The notes under the pieces were generated by a model that worked only from the letters and a program-made list of their open reading frames with translations, had not been told where the DNA came from and did no database searches. This document shows positions 16,588-24,253 of a DNA stretch of 54,796 nucleotides, piece by piece. The position numbers were made by a program, and so were the translations under genes. The stretch's first letter is position 1, and each line of letters begins with the position of its first letter. The DNA is from Streptomyces xylophagus. GTDB taxonomy: Bacteria; Actinomycetota; Actinomycetes; Streptomycetales; Streptomycetaceae. The stretch covers positions 1 through 54,796 of the forward strand of contig NZ_JNWO01000044.1 in the NCBI RefSeq assembly GCF_000716435.1, in the 5' to 3' direction.

Positions 16588-17539
16588 CCGGAGCGCCCTC
16601 ATAGCGGCCTCGTTGACCGCATTGTCCTTGACGGCGAGCGGTTGTGTGGTGGTCCACGGGGAACGCGAGATCCTCCCGGCCACCACCCGCGCCGAGGCCG
16701 CCACGGCACTCCAGCAGTTCACGACCGCGTACAACGCGGCCGACAAGGCGTACGACAGTTCCCTGGACGCCGCTCATGTCACCGGCGCGCTCGGTGACAT
16801 CGACGCGGCGCGGTTGAAGGCGGGGCACACCAACTACCCGACCGGTAACCCGAATTACGCGCCGCTGGAGCTGACGGACGCCAAGTTCACCATCCCGAAG
16901 AAGGCCGGCTGGCCGCGCTGGTTCGTCGCCGACACCGCCGCGAACAAGGGCGGCAGCGCGCGCTGGCTGCTGGTGTTCACGCGCAACGACCTCTCCGAGC
17001 CGTTCCAGGTGGCGTATCTGACGCTGCTCGCGCCCACCGCCGTACCGGAGTTCAAGACGGACAAGGACGGCTGGGCCGAGGCCGTACCGGCGAACTCGAC
17101 CGAACTGGCCGTCGCGCCCGGCGAGTTGAGCCAGAGCTACGCGACGTATCTGAAGAGCGGCGGGACGACGTTCGCCGACGGTACGCACACCAGCGCGTGG
17201 CGCGCGGACCGGGCGAAGAACGCCGCCAAGCCCGGTCTGGCCACCCAGTTCCTCGACGAGCCGCTGACGAGCGGCGACTACGCGCCGCTGGCGCTGCGTA
17301 CCGCGGACGGTGGGGCGCTGGTGTTCTTCACCACGCGGTACTTCCAGAAGGAGACCGCGGCGGCGGGCACGTCGGTACCGGCCCAGAACAAGGACGTACA
17401 GGCGCTGACGACGGGCGAGGTCCAGCAGTCCCTCACCCTCCAACTCGTCTCCAACGAGGTGGCGTTGGACCCGAAGCGGGGCGGCAAGGTGTCGGTGCTG
17501 GGGCGGATCGAGGGGCTGACCTCCGCGCAGGGCGGCTAG
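16547..17539 (+). CDS. lipoprotein of unknown function after efeU
   Basis: This 330-aa predicted lipoprotein has an Arg-rich N-terminus, a hydrophobic segment and lipobox TASGC near residue 33. The rest is a soluble extracytoplasmic domain rich in Ala, Thr and Asp, with no catalytic motif I recognise. It starts inside efeU (41-bp overlap in another frame), and GGGAAGGGGAAGG precedes the ATG, so it is very likely translated from the efe transcript. It could be an accessory factor of iron uptake, but that rests on position alone. Confidence 0.75.
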   Translation: MSRDRSPRRPRRLDRSALIAASLTALSLTASGCVVVHGEREILPATTRAEAATALQQFTTAYNAADKAYDSSLDAAHVTGALGDIDAARLKAGHTNYPTGNPNYAPLELTDAKFTIPKKAGWPRWFVADTAANKGGSARWLLVFTRNDLSEPFQVAYLTLLAPTAVPEFKTDKDGWAEAVPANSTELAVAPGELSQSYATYLKSGGTTFADGTHTSAWRADRAKNAAKPGLATQFLDEPLTSGDYAPLALRTADGGALVFFTTRYFQKETAAAGTSVPAQNKDVQALTTGEVQQSLTLQLVSNEVALDPKRGGKVSVLGRIEGLTSAQGG

Positions 17540-17551
17540 GCCTTACAGGTT

Positions 17552-18289
17552 CTAACGGCCAAGGGGCCAGGCCGAGTTCGCGTGGTCCGGTTCCGCGCCG
17601 GCGTGGCGGGCGCAGGCGTCCGTGAGGGTTTCGAGGAGGGTCAGCGGGTCGGGCAGAGGGTGCTCGGGGCCGCGTACCCAGTGCACCGACTGGTTCTCGC
17701 CCGGGAGTTGGGCCGGGGGGACGAGGACGTAGGACCCGCGGCAGTGCCAGCGCAGTCCGGGGTGTTCGTCCATCGTCTCGGGGTGGCAGTCCAGTTCGCA
17801 CGGCCACCACTCGTCCTCGTCCTCGGGGGTGCCGCGCGTGAGGGTGAAGAAGAGCAGCCGTCCGTCGTCGCTCGCGGCGACCGGCCCGACCTCGACACCG
17901 GCGGCGAGCAGCCGCTCCAGCGCCTCGTGGCCGGCCTCCAGGGGGACGTCGAGGACGTCGTTCACCATGCCGGTCGCGGTGATGAAGTTGGCCTGCGGCT
18001 GGTGGCGGGCCCAGCGCTCGATCTGCGCGCGGTCGGTCGTGGACTGCGTCTGCCAGGCGAACGACACCGGGTGCCGGGCGGGGGTGGGGCAGCCCACGCG
18101 GTCGCACGAACATCGGTAGCCCGGGGCCGGGTGCGCGGCGGGCGCGAGCGGCAGTCCCGCTCCGGCGGCGGCGAGCAGCAGCGCCTCACGTCGGCTGCCG
18201 TCGGGGGCCGCCTCCTGCGGGCGGCGACCACGCAGCCACGAGGAGAGTTTGCCCTGCCGACCGGTCCGGCCACCGAACGTCGCGCTCAT
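17552..18289 (-). CDS. bifunctional DNA primase/polymerase-like (prim-pol) protein
   Basis: This 245-aa soluble protein resembles the stand-alone prim-pol N-terminal domain proteins common in Streptomyces. Landmarks are the N-terminal GLPLAPAAHPAPG, a Cys-rich RCSCDRVGCPTPARHPVSFAW segment, and the acidic strand DVLDVPLEAG, where the usual catalytic DxD-like pair is degenerate (DVP). No helicase domain is attached. Activity as a primase is doubtful given the altered acidic motif. It is convergent with the efe-linked lipoprotein gene, with a 12-bp gap. Confidence 0.75.
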   Translation of the reverse strand: MSATFGGRTGRQGKLSSWLRGRRPQEAAPDGSRREALLLAAAGAGLPLAPAAHPAPGYRCSCDRVGCPTPARHPVSFAWQTQSTTDRAQIERWARHQPQANFITATGMVNDVLDVPLEAGHEALERLLAAGVEVGPVAASDDGRLLFFTLTRGTPEDEDEWWPCELDCHPETMDEHPGLRWHCRGSYVLVPPAQLPGENQSVHWVRGPEHPLPDPLTLLETLTDACARHAGAEPDHANSAWPLGR

Positions 18290-18328
18290 CTATCTCCTCG
18301 CCCTGCTGTTGTCGCCTTGCCGTTTGCC

Positions 18329-18367
18329 CTGCCGTGGTGCGGAGAAGTCCTGCCGTTGTGCGGAGAA
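18329..18367. repeat. short tandem repeat upstream of the prim-pol gene
   Basis: CTGCCGTGGTGCGGAGAA (18329-18346) is repeated with one change as CTGCCGTTGTGCGGAGAA (18350-18367), a 21-nt period. It lies 40 bp and more before the prim-pol start and may be part of its promoter or an operator. No function is known. Confidence 0.45.
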
Positions 18368-18444
18368 CTTCCCCTATGGTCCCACCATCCTGCGCCCTGA
18401 GAGGCGGGACCCCGCATCCGGGGTGGGTGGGACGAGACACACGT

Positions 18445-18469
18445 GTGACACTTTCGGCGAAAGTGTCAC
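18445..18469. terminator. 25-bp perfect hairpin spanning the Rsm22 gene stop
   Basis: GTGACACTTTC (18445-18455) and GAAAGTGTCAC (18459-18469) form an 11-bp perfect stem with a 3-nt loop. On the plus strand it is followed by GCTTTTT, the form of an intrinsic terminator. On the minus strand, the direction of both neighbouring genes, the TGA stop of the methyltransferase gene (18466-18468) lies inside the stem and no T-run follows. It may act as an operator for the downstream prim-pol gene as well as, or instead of, a terminator. Confidence 0.6.
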
Positions 18470-19452
18470 GCTTTTTCCGGCCAGGGGTCCCCCCAGCTCG
18501 CGTCCCGTGCCGCCTTGTACAGGTCGCCGTGGCGTTTGGTGACCGTCGTCCTGCGCAGCTGCTCGTCGGTCTCGCAGAGGTCGAGGAGCACCTGTCCCTT
18601 ACGGATCTGCGGGCGCCGTACGACGCGGGCGGGGGCGGGATCGACGGGGAAGCGGGCGGCGGCGACGTAGCTGAACTTCTCGTCCTCGTACGGCAGGGAG
18701 CCGCCCTTGACCTGGCGGTGCAGGGAGGAGCGGCTGACCCGCGTCGAGAAGTGGCACCAGTCCTCGCCGGGGACGATCGGGCAGGCGGCGCTGTGGGGGC
18801 AGGGGGCGGCGATGCGGAAGCCCGCGGCGATCAGGCGGTCGCGGGCCTCGATGACGCGGGCGTAGCCGTCGGGGGTACCGGCTTCGACGATCACTACGGC
18901 CTGCGCTGCGTGTGCGGCGGCGTCGACGAGGGCGGCTCGGTCGGGGGCGGTGAGTTCATTGAGGACGTAGGAGACGGTGACGAGGTCGGTGGGGTCGAGG
19001 GTGAGCGCCGAGCCGATCCTTGCGCGGCGCCAACTGGCGTTCCGCAGGCTGGGGTTGGCGGTCGCGATCTCCTTCCCCAGCGCGAGGGCGGGTTCGGCCC
19101 AGTCGAGTACGGTCACCGGGCGGGCGCCGGACCAGGTGGCGGTGACGGCCCAGGTCGCGGCGCCGGTGCCGCCGCCGATGTCCACGTGTCCCTGCGGGGC
19201 CCATTCCGGTACGGCGTCCGCGAACGCGTCCAGGGCGGAGCGGACGGCCTCGAAGGTGGCCGGCATCCGGTACGCGGCGTACGCCACGACGTCCGCGCGG
19301 TCCCTGAGGATCGGGGCGTCGGTCGGAGTGGCCCCCCGGTAGTTGCCGATCAGGCGTTGCACCGCACCGGCGGCCTGCCTGGGCGGAAGCCCGTCGAGCA
19401 GCGTGGCGAGAGCGGTACGGAGGGTTTCGGCCGGGGTCACGGGGTCGTTCAC
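18466..19452 (-). CDS. Rsm22-family small-ribosomal-subunit methyltransferase-like protein
   Basis: This 328-aa protein has a Rossmann methyltransferase core: SAM-binding HVDIGGGTGAATWA near residue 90, and LVTVSYVLNEL near residue 158, the hallmark of Rsm22 proteins. The C-terminal part has a cysteine cluster CPHSAACPI...DWCHF, which in this family probably binds an Fe-S cluster. It is linked to ribosome small-subunit assembly in mitochondria; the bacterial substrate is unknown. The gene is monocistronic and its stop codon lies within a strong hairpin. Confidence 0.85.
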   Translation of the reverse strand: MNDPVTPAETLRTALATLLDGLPPRQAAGAVQRLIGNYRGATPTDAPILRDRADVVAYAAYRMPATFEAVRSALDAFADAVPEWAPQGHVDIGGGTGAATWAVTATWSGARPVTVLDWAEPALALGKEIATANPSLRNASWRRARIGSALTLDPTDLVTVSYVLNELTAPDRAALVDAAAHAAQAVVIVEAGTPDGYARVIEARDRLIAAGFRIAAPCPHSAACPIVPGEDWCHFSTRVSRSSLHRQVKGGSLPYEDEKFSYVAAARFPVDPAPARVVRRPQIRKGQVLLDLCETDEQLRRTTVTKRHGDLYKAARDASWGDPWPEKA

Positions 19453-19491
19453 CCGCCGATTCTAAGTGGGCGGGGGTCGGTGCGGGCGCCC

Positions 19492-19510
19492 CTGGGGGCT
19501 CCGCCCCCAG
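19492..19510. repeat. GC hairpin repeat of the Streptomyces intergenic type
   Basis: CTGGGGGC (19492-19499) pairs with GCCCCCAG (19503-19510) around a TCC loop. The surrounding string, GCCCCTGGGGGCTCCGCCCC and onward, is a frequent interspersed element between Streptomyces genes and may serve as a terminator. Confidence 0.55.
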
Positions 19511-19542
19511 ACCCCCGTCCTTTGCCCACCCACCACCCGTTT

Positions 19543-19770
19543 ACTGTCGGCCAAAAGGTGGCCCTCAAAAGCCCCACACCGGCCACCGCCCGACTCGGTA
19601 GGCCGAAGAGTGAACGTCAAAGACCCCACACCGCCCGGCGACTCGGTCGGTCGAGGGGTGAGCGTCAAAAGCCCCCAGCACCCGCCGACTCGGAAGGCCG
19701 AACGGTGCGCCCCGCAGGCGACTCGGTCACTCAAAGCGGCCCTCTCAAAAGCCCCGCACCGCCCGTGCCA
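19543..19770. repeat. five-copy degenerate 48-bp tandem repeat
   Basis: Five units start near 19543, 19592, 19640, 19687 and 19720, with steps of 49, 48, 47 and 33 bp. The shared core is GACTCGG-(T/A)-NGGCCGA, then CAAAAGCCCC-CACC. The fourth unit has lost about 14 bp. The last unit runs over the 3' end of the serine hydrolase gene (stop at 19745-19747). Together with the hairpin at 19492-19510 it fills the 290-bp gap before the Rsm22-type gene. Confidence 0.75.
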
Positions 19771-20875
19771 CCCGCGTCCCCGCCGCCGCCCGCGGACCAC
19801 TGTCCGGGCCCCTCCGCCTCGGATGCACCGTGTTGGCCAGCAGGATCAGGAACGTGTCCGTCGCCGGGTCCAGTACCAGGGACGTTCCCGTGAACCCCGT
19901 ATGGCCGACCGCTCCGCGCCCCGCCAACTCCCCCATGAACCAAGCCTGATCGACCGCGAAGCCCAGGCCGGGCGGGGTCAGCAGCAGTTCCACGATGTCC
20001 GCGCCCAGGATGCGGGCGGGGCCGTAGGAGCCGCCTGCCAGGAGGGTGCGGCAGAAGATCGCGAGGTCTCGGGCCGTCGAGAAGAGGCCGGCGTGGCCGG
20101 CGACGCCGCCCAGTGCCCAGGCGTTCTCGTCGTGGACGACGCCCCGCAGCATGCCCCGGTCCGCCTTGGCCCAGGGGCGGCGCTGGTCCTCCGTGGCCGC
20201 CGCGCCGGGGCAGGGGCCGAAGTCGGTCGATGTCATGCCGAGGGGGCGGGTGATCCCCTCGTGGACGAGGACGTCGAGGGTGCGGCCGCTGATGCGCTCC
20301 AGGACGGACTGGAGGAGGAGCAGGTTCAGGTCGGAGTACAGATATGTGCCCGGCTCTCCTACCGGCGCCTCCGCGCGCAGCATCGCCAGGCGTTCCGCGT
20401 CGTCCGCGCAGTCGTAGAGCGGGAGTTCGGGGCGCAGGCCCGAGGTGTGGGTGAGGAGTTGGCGGACGGTGATGCCGTGGCGGGCCGCCGCGCGGAAGTC
20501 CGGGAGGTACGCGCCTACGCGGGCGTCGATGCCGAGCGTGCCCCGCTCGATCTGCTGCATCGCGGCGACCGCCGTGAACAGTTTGGTGAGGGAGGCCAGG
20601 TCGAAGGGGGTGTCGACCGTGGTCGGGACACGGGAGTTCGGCGGCAGCTCGACACCGTTGTCGGTCTCCGGGTCGTAGGCGGAGTAGCGCACGGCCCAGC
20701 CCGCCGCCTCCTCCACGGCGATCACCGGGCCGCGGCCGGCGACCACGACGGTGCCCGCCGCCCAGGGGCGGTCGCCGGTGGTGAGGTCGTGGACCTCCCG
20801 GACCAGGTGCCGGAGTTCCTCGGGGTCGAGGCCGGCCCGTTCCGGGGTGTCGATGCGCAGTCTCGGGGCGCTCAG
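19745..20875 (-). CDS. serine hydrolase, beta-lactamase/class C PBP fold
   Basis: This 376-aa protein is of the class C beta-lactamase/esterase fold. The nucleophile motif SLTK lies near residue 90, the second motif YSDLN is present, and the third is HTG (GHTGFTG) rather than KTG, as in many esterase-type members. It has no signal peptide, so it is probably cytosolic. The best start is CTG at 20875: it gives the family-like beginning SAPRLRIDTPERAGL, overlaps the upstream transporter stop as CTGA, and follows GGAGGGAGTGGGGAG. A GTG at 20920 in the same frame is the alternative but has no ribosome site. It is coupled to the MFS gene. Confidence 0.82.
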   Translation of the reverse strand: MSAPRLRIDTPERAGLDPEELRHLVREVHDLTTGDRPWAAGTVVVAGRGPVIAVEEAAGWAVRYSAYDPETDNGVELPPNSRVPTTVDTPFDLASLTKLFTAVAAMQQIERGTLGIDARVGAYLPDFRAAARHGITVRQLLTHTSGLRPELPLYDCADDAERLAMLRAEAPVGEPGTYLYSDLNLLLLQSVLERISGRTLDVLVHEGITRPLGMTSTDFGPCPGAAATEDQRRPWAKADRGMLRGVVHDENAWALGGVAGHAGLFSTARDLAIFCRTLLAGGSYGPARILGADIVELLLTPPGLGFAVDQAWFMGELAGRGAVGHTGFTGTSLVLDPATDTFLILLANTVHPRRRGPDSGPRAAAGTRVARAVRGF

Positions 20876-22155
20876 CTCCCCACTCCCTCCACGGTCGTAC
20901 GTGTGTTCCAAGGACGGCACATTCCCACGAAGCAGGCCACCGCCACCAGTGCGGCCACCAGTTGGACGACGGCCATCGGGACTGCCGTGTGCTCGCCCGC
21001 TATGCCGACGAGTGGGGAAGCGACCGCGCCGATGAGGAAGGAGGAGGTGCCGAGGAGCGCTGAGGCGGAGCCCGCCGAGTGGCGCGTGCGCATCAGCGCG
21101 AGGGTCTGGGCGTTGGGGAGGGTCACTCCCATCGCCGACATGAGGATGAAGAGGGCCGTGGCCACCGGGGCCAGGCCCACCTCCCCGAACACCCCCGTCG
21201 CCATCAGCAGCAACGCCGTCGCGGCCAGCACCACCACCGCCAGGCCCGTGCCCAGGACCTTGTCCATGGAGACCCTGCCCACCAGCAGCTTTCCATTGAT
21301 CTGCCCCACCGCCACCAGCCCGATCGAGTTGATGCCGAACAGCACGCTGAAGGTCTGCGGGGAGGCGCCGTAGATCTCCTGGACGACGAAGGGGGACGCC
21401 GAGATGTAGGCGAACAGGGCGGCGAAGGAGAAGCCGCCCGTGAGCATGTAGCCGGCGAAGGGGAGGTCGGCGAGGAGGGCGCGCATGCCGCGCAGGGCCT
21501 CCGCCGTGCCGCCCGCGTGGCGGTCGGCCGGGGCGAGGGTCTCGGGGAGGCGGGTCCAGACGAGGACCGCCAGCGCCGCCCCGACGAAGGTCAGGATCAC
21601 GAAGACGCCCCGCCAGTCCGTCACCCGGAGGATCTGGCCGCCGACCAGCGGCGCGACGATCGGGGCGACCCCGGAGACCAGCATCAGGGTGGAGAAGAAG
21701 CGGGCCATGGCGACCCCGTCGTACAGGTCGCGTACGACCGCTCGGGCGATCACTATGCCGGCCGCGCCCGCGAGGCCCTGCAGCAGCCGGAAGGCGACCA
21801 GGGACTCCACGTTCGGCGCGAACGCGCACAGGGCGGTCGCCAGGATGTACACGGCGAGGCCGGTCAGCAGGGGGCGTCTGCGGCCCCACTTGTCGCTCAT
21901 CGGGCCGACCGCCAGCTGGCCCAGCGCCATGCCGGCGAGGCACGCGGTGAGGGTGAGCTGGACGGTCGCGGCGGGGGCGTGCAGGGAGCGGGTGACCTCC
22001 GGCAGCGAGGGGAGGTACATGTCCATCGCCAGCGGCGGTGTCGCGGTCAGGCCGCCGAGGACGAGGACGACGAGGAGGCCGGAGCGCCTGGTCGCCTCTA
22101 TCGGCGGTACGACGGACTGCTGCACGCTCGGCGCCTGCGCCCCCTGCTCGGGCAT
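20872..22155 (-). CDS. Bcr/CflA-family multidrug efflux MFS transporter
   Basis: This protein of about 427 aa and 12 membrane segments has Bcr/CflA features: PPLAMDMYLPSLPEVTRSLHA in TM1 and the motif A loop GPMSDKWGRRRPLL. Members export drugs such as bicyclomycin and chloramphenicol, or peptides; the substrate here is unknown. I prefer the ATG at 22155 because GAGAGGGAGGGG sits just upstream; a GTG at 22185 would add ten residues. The serine hydrolase gene follows with a 4-nt overlap, so export and hydrolysis may be linked. Confidence 0.9.
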   Translation of the reverse strand: MPEQGAQAPSVQQSVVPPIEATRRSGLLVVLVLGGLTATPPLAMDMYLPSLPEVTRSLHAPAATVQLTLTACLAGMALGQLAVGPMSDKWGRRRPLLTGLAVYILATALCAFAPNVESLVAFRLLQGLAGAAGIVIARAVVRDLYDGVAMARFFSTLMLVSGVAPIVAPLVGGQILRVTDWRGVFVILTFVGAALAVLVWTRLPETLAPADRHAGGTAEALRGMRALLADLPFAGYMLTGGFSFAALFAYISASPFVVQEIYGASPQTFSVLFGINSIGLVAVGQINGKLLVGRVSMDKVLGTGLAVVVLAATALLLMATGVFGEVGLAPVATALFILMSAMGVTLPNAQTLALMRTRHSAGSASALLGTSSFLIGAVASPLVGIAGEHTAVPMAVVQLVAALVAVACFVGMCRPWNTRTTVEGVGS

Positions 22156-22242
22156 GTGCCCCTCCCTCTCCGAGTGATCCGCCACCTATGCTCTCAGCTC
22201 GTACAGGGTGCCGAGGGTCTGGTGAGCGAGGGTGGGTCCGCG

Positions 22243-23241
22243 ATGACGGAGCAGAGCGTGCGCTGGGGAGTCCTGGCGACCGGCGGGATCGCCGCCGCGT
22301 TCACGGCGGCGCTGGTGGATCTGCCGGACGCCGAGGTGGTCGCGGTGGCCTCCCGGACGGAGGCGTCGGCGAAGGCCTTCGCGGAACGGTTCGGGATCGA
22401 GCGCGCCTACGGCGACTGGTCCGCGCTGGCGGCCGACGAGGACATCGATGTCGTCTACGTCGCCACCCCGCACTCGGCGCACCGCACGGCGGCCGGTCTC
22501 TGCCTGGAGGCCGGACGGAACGTGCTCGTCGAGAAGGCCTTCACCCTGAATTCCCGTGAGGCCGCAGAGCTCGTGACCCTGGCCCGCGACCGCGGGAGCT
22601 TCCTGATGGAGGCCATGTGGATGTACTGCAATCCGCTGGTACGGCGCCTGAAGGCCCTCGTCGACGACGGTGCGATCGGTGAAGTCCGCACCGTCCAGGC
22701 CGACTTCGGGCTCGCCGGACCCTTCCCGCCCTCGCACCGGCTGCGCGACCCGGCACAGGGCGGCGGCGCGCTGCTGGACCTCGGGGTGTACCCGGTGTCG
22801 TTCGCGCACCTGCTGCTCGGTGAGCCCGCCGATGTGAAGGCCTCGGCCGTGCTCTCCGCCGAGGGTGCCGACCTCCAGACCGCGGCGCTGTTCTCGTGGG
22901 ACAGCGGTGCGCTGGCCGCGCTGCACTGCTCGATCGTCGGCGGTACGGGGACCTCGGCGTCGGTGACCGGTGCGCTGGGCCGGATCGACATCCCGGACGG
23001 CTTCTTCCACCCGGAGCGGTTCGTGCTGCACCGGGACGGCCGCGACCCCGAGGAGTTCGTCCTCGACCCGGCCGACGGGCCCCGCAACACGCTGCGGCAC
23101 GAGGCGTCGGAGGTGATGCGGGCGCTGCGGGCCGGTGAGACCGAGTCGCCGCTGGTGCCGCTGGAGGGCACCCTCGCGGTGATGCGGACGCTGGACGCGG
23201 TGCGGGAGCGGATCGGGGTGCGGTACCCGCAGGAGGGGTGA
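22243..23241 (+). CDS. Gfo/Idh/MocA-family oxidoreductase
   Basis: This 332-aa NAD(P)-dependent dehydrogenase has an N-terminal Rossmann domain beginning [17 protein letters not shown], the [10 protein letters not shown] segment and the catalytic-type EKAFTLN (EKP motif variant). The C-terminal alpha/beta domain includes [21 protein letters not shown]. Substrates in this family are usually sugars, inositols or dihydrodiols; the exact one is unknown. Start at ATG 22243. It is divergent from the MFS gene, and an SDR gene follows immediately. Confidence 0.9.
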   Translation: MTEQSVRWGVLATGGIAAAFTAALVDLPDAEVVAVASRTEASAKAFAERFGIERAYGDWSALAADEDIDVVYVATPHSAHRTAAGLCLEAGRNVLVEKAFTLNSREAAELVTLARDRGSFLMEAMWMYCNPLVRRLKALVDDGAIGEVRTVQADFGLAGPFPPSHRLRDPAQGGGALLDLGVYPVSFAHLLLGEPADVKASAVLSAEGADLQTAALFSWDSGALAALHCSIVGGTGTSASVTGALGRIDIPDGFFHPERFVLHRDGRDPEEFVLDPADGPRNTLRHEASEVMRALRAGETESPLVPLEGTLAVMRTLDAVRERIGVRYPQEG

Positions 23242-23264
23242 CTACGACTCGTAGGCTGCGGTCC

Positions 23265-24023
23265 ATGAACGCTGAGCAACCAAGGATCGCTGTAGTGACC
23301 GGCGCGGGCTCCGGGATCGGCCGCGCGGTCGCCGTGGAACTCCTGCGCGCGGGCTGGTCGGTGGCGCTGGCCGGCCGCCGCACCGGGACGCTGGAGGAGA
23401 CGGCCGCGCTGGTGCCCGAGGGCGCCTCCCTGGTCGTAGCGACGGATGTGGCGCGGCCGGAGGACGTGAGCGCGCTGTTCGCGGCGACCGTGGCGCGGTT
23501 CGGGCGGGTGGATCTGCTGTTCAACAACGCGGGGACCTTCGGGCCCGGTGGGGTGCCGGTGGAGGAGCTGCCGTACGACGCGTGGCGGCATGTGGTGGAC
23601 ACCAACCTCAACGGGGCGTTCCTGTGCGCGCAGGCGGCGTACCGGCGGATGAAGGAGCAGGTGCCGCAGGGCGGGCGGATCATCAACAACGGGTCGATCT
23701 CCGCTCATACGCCTCGGCCGCACTCCGTGGCCTACACCGCCACCAAGCACGCGCTGACGGGGCTGACGAAGTCGCTTTCGCTGGACGGGCGGCCGTACTC
23801 GATCGCGGTGGGGCAGATCGACATCGGGAACGCGGCGACGGACATGACGCGGCGGATGGAGACCGGGGCGTTGCAGGCCAACGGGGTGGTAGCCCCGGAA
23901 CCGGTGATGGATGTCGCCGATGTGGCGCGCACCGTACGGCACATGGCGGAGCTGCCGTTGGAGGCGAACGTGCAGTTCGCGACGGTACTGGCGACCGCGA
24001 TGCCGTACGTGGGGCGTGGCTGA
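23265..24023 (+). CDS. SDR-family oxidoreductase
   Basis: This 252-aa classical short-chain dehydrogenase has [10 protein letters not shown] (cofactor-binding TGxxxGxG), NNAGTFG, a catalytic Ser in NNGSISAHT and YTATK (Tyr and Lys). A possible promoter TAGGCT (23252-23257) sits 7 nt before ATG 23265, implying a leaderless transcript. An in-frame GTG at 23238 overlapping the upstream TGA would add nine residues and allow coupled translation. Substrate unknown. Confidence 0.9.
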   Translation: MNAEQPRIAVVTGAGSGIGRAVAVELLRAGWSVALAGRRTGTLEETAALVPEGASLVVATDVARPEDVSALFAATVARFGRVDLLFNNAGTFGPGGVPVEELPYDAWRHVVDTNLNGAFLCAQAAYRRMKEQVPQGGRIINNGSISAHTPRPHSVAYTATKHALTGLTKSLSLDGRPYSIAVGQIDIGNAATDMTRRMETGALQANGVVAPEPVMDVADVARTVRHMAELPLEANVQFATVLATAMPYVGRG

Positions 24024-24164
24024 GCCGGGGCCGACTCGATTTGCACAAGCGGAATTTGACCGTCCACACCATTGCGCCCGGTTACTGACTTATGCTCAAC
24101 TCTTCTCCACCAAAGCTTCACAGTTGGAGCACTGAGCTTCCGCAGACCACACCCGAGGGGGGAG

Positions 24165-24248
24165 GCGACAGTCGTTCCACTGCCCGGGTGGGGGTGGGCC
24201 TCGCGTGGGACCGCGAGGTGTCACACCGGGCAGTGGAACGACTGTCGC
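24165..24248. repeat. nested inverted repeat (23-bp outer and 7-bp inner stems)
   Basis: The outer arms at 24165-24187 and 24226-24248 are perfect 23-bp inverted repeats. Inside the 38-nt loop an inner perfect stem, CCTCGCG (24199-24205) with CGCGAGG (24212-24218), forms a second hairpin. The structure ends 5 bp before the convergent D,D-carboxypeptidase stop and about 140 bp after the SDR stop. It could be a strong bidirectional terminator, a small MITE-like element or a structured RNA. The flanking 24024-24164 contains no convincing gene. Confidence 0.75.
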
Positions 24249-24253
24249 ACAGT

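Noticed and set aside
13204..16746. 1180-codon minus-strand frame opposite efeOBU
   Set aside because: It is an antisense shadow of three clear genes; its composition (Arg/Gly/Val/Leu without fold pattern) is typical of GC-rich opposite-strand frames.
18329..18367. short tandem repeat as a CRISPR-like array
   Set aside because: Only two copies at a 21-nt period without spacers of uniform length; no cas genes are present in the window.
20921..21943. long N-terminal extension of the serine hydrolase
   Set aside because: It reads an alternative frame of the MFS gene and carries no domain; the hydrolase fold begins at about 20875.
21079..22242. N-terminal extension of the Gfo/Idh/MocA gene
   Set aside because: It is antisense to the MFS gene, with shadow composition; ATG 22243 gives the canonical Rossmann start.
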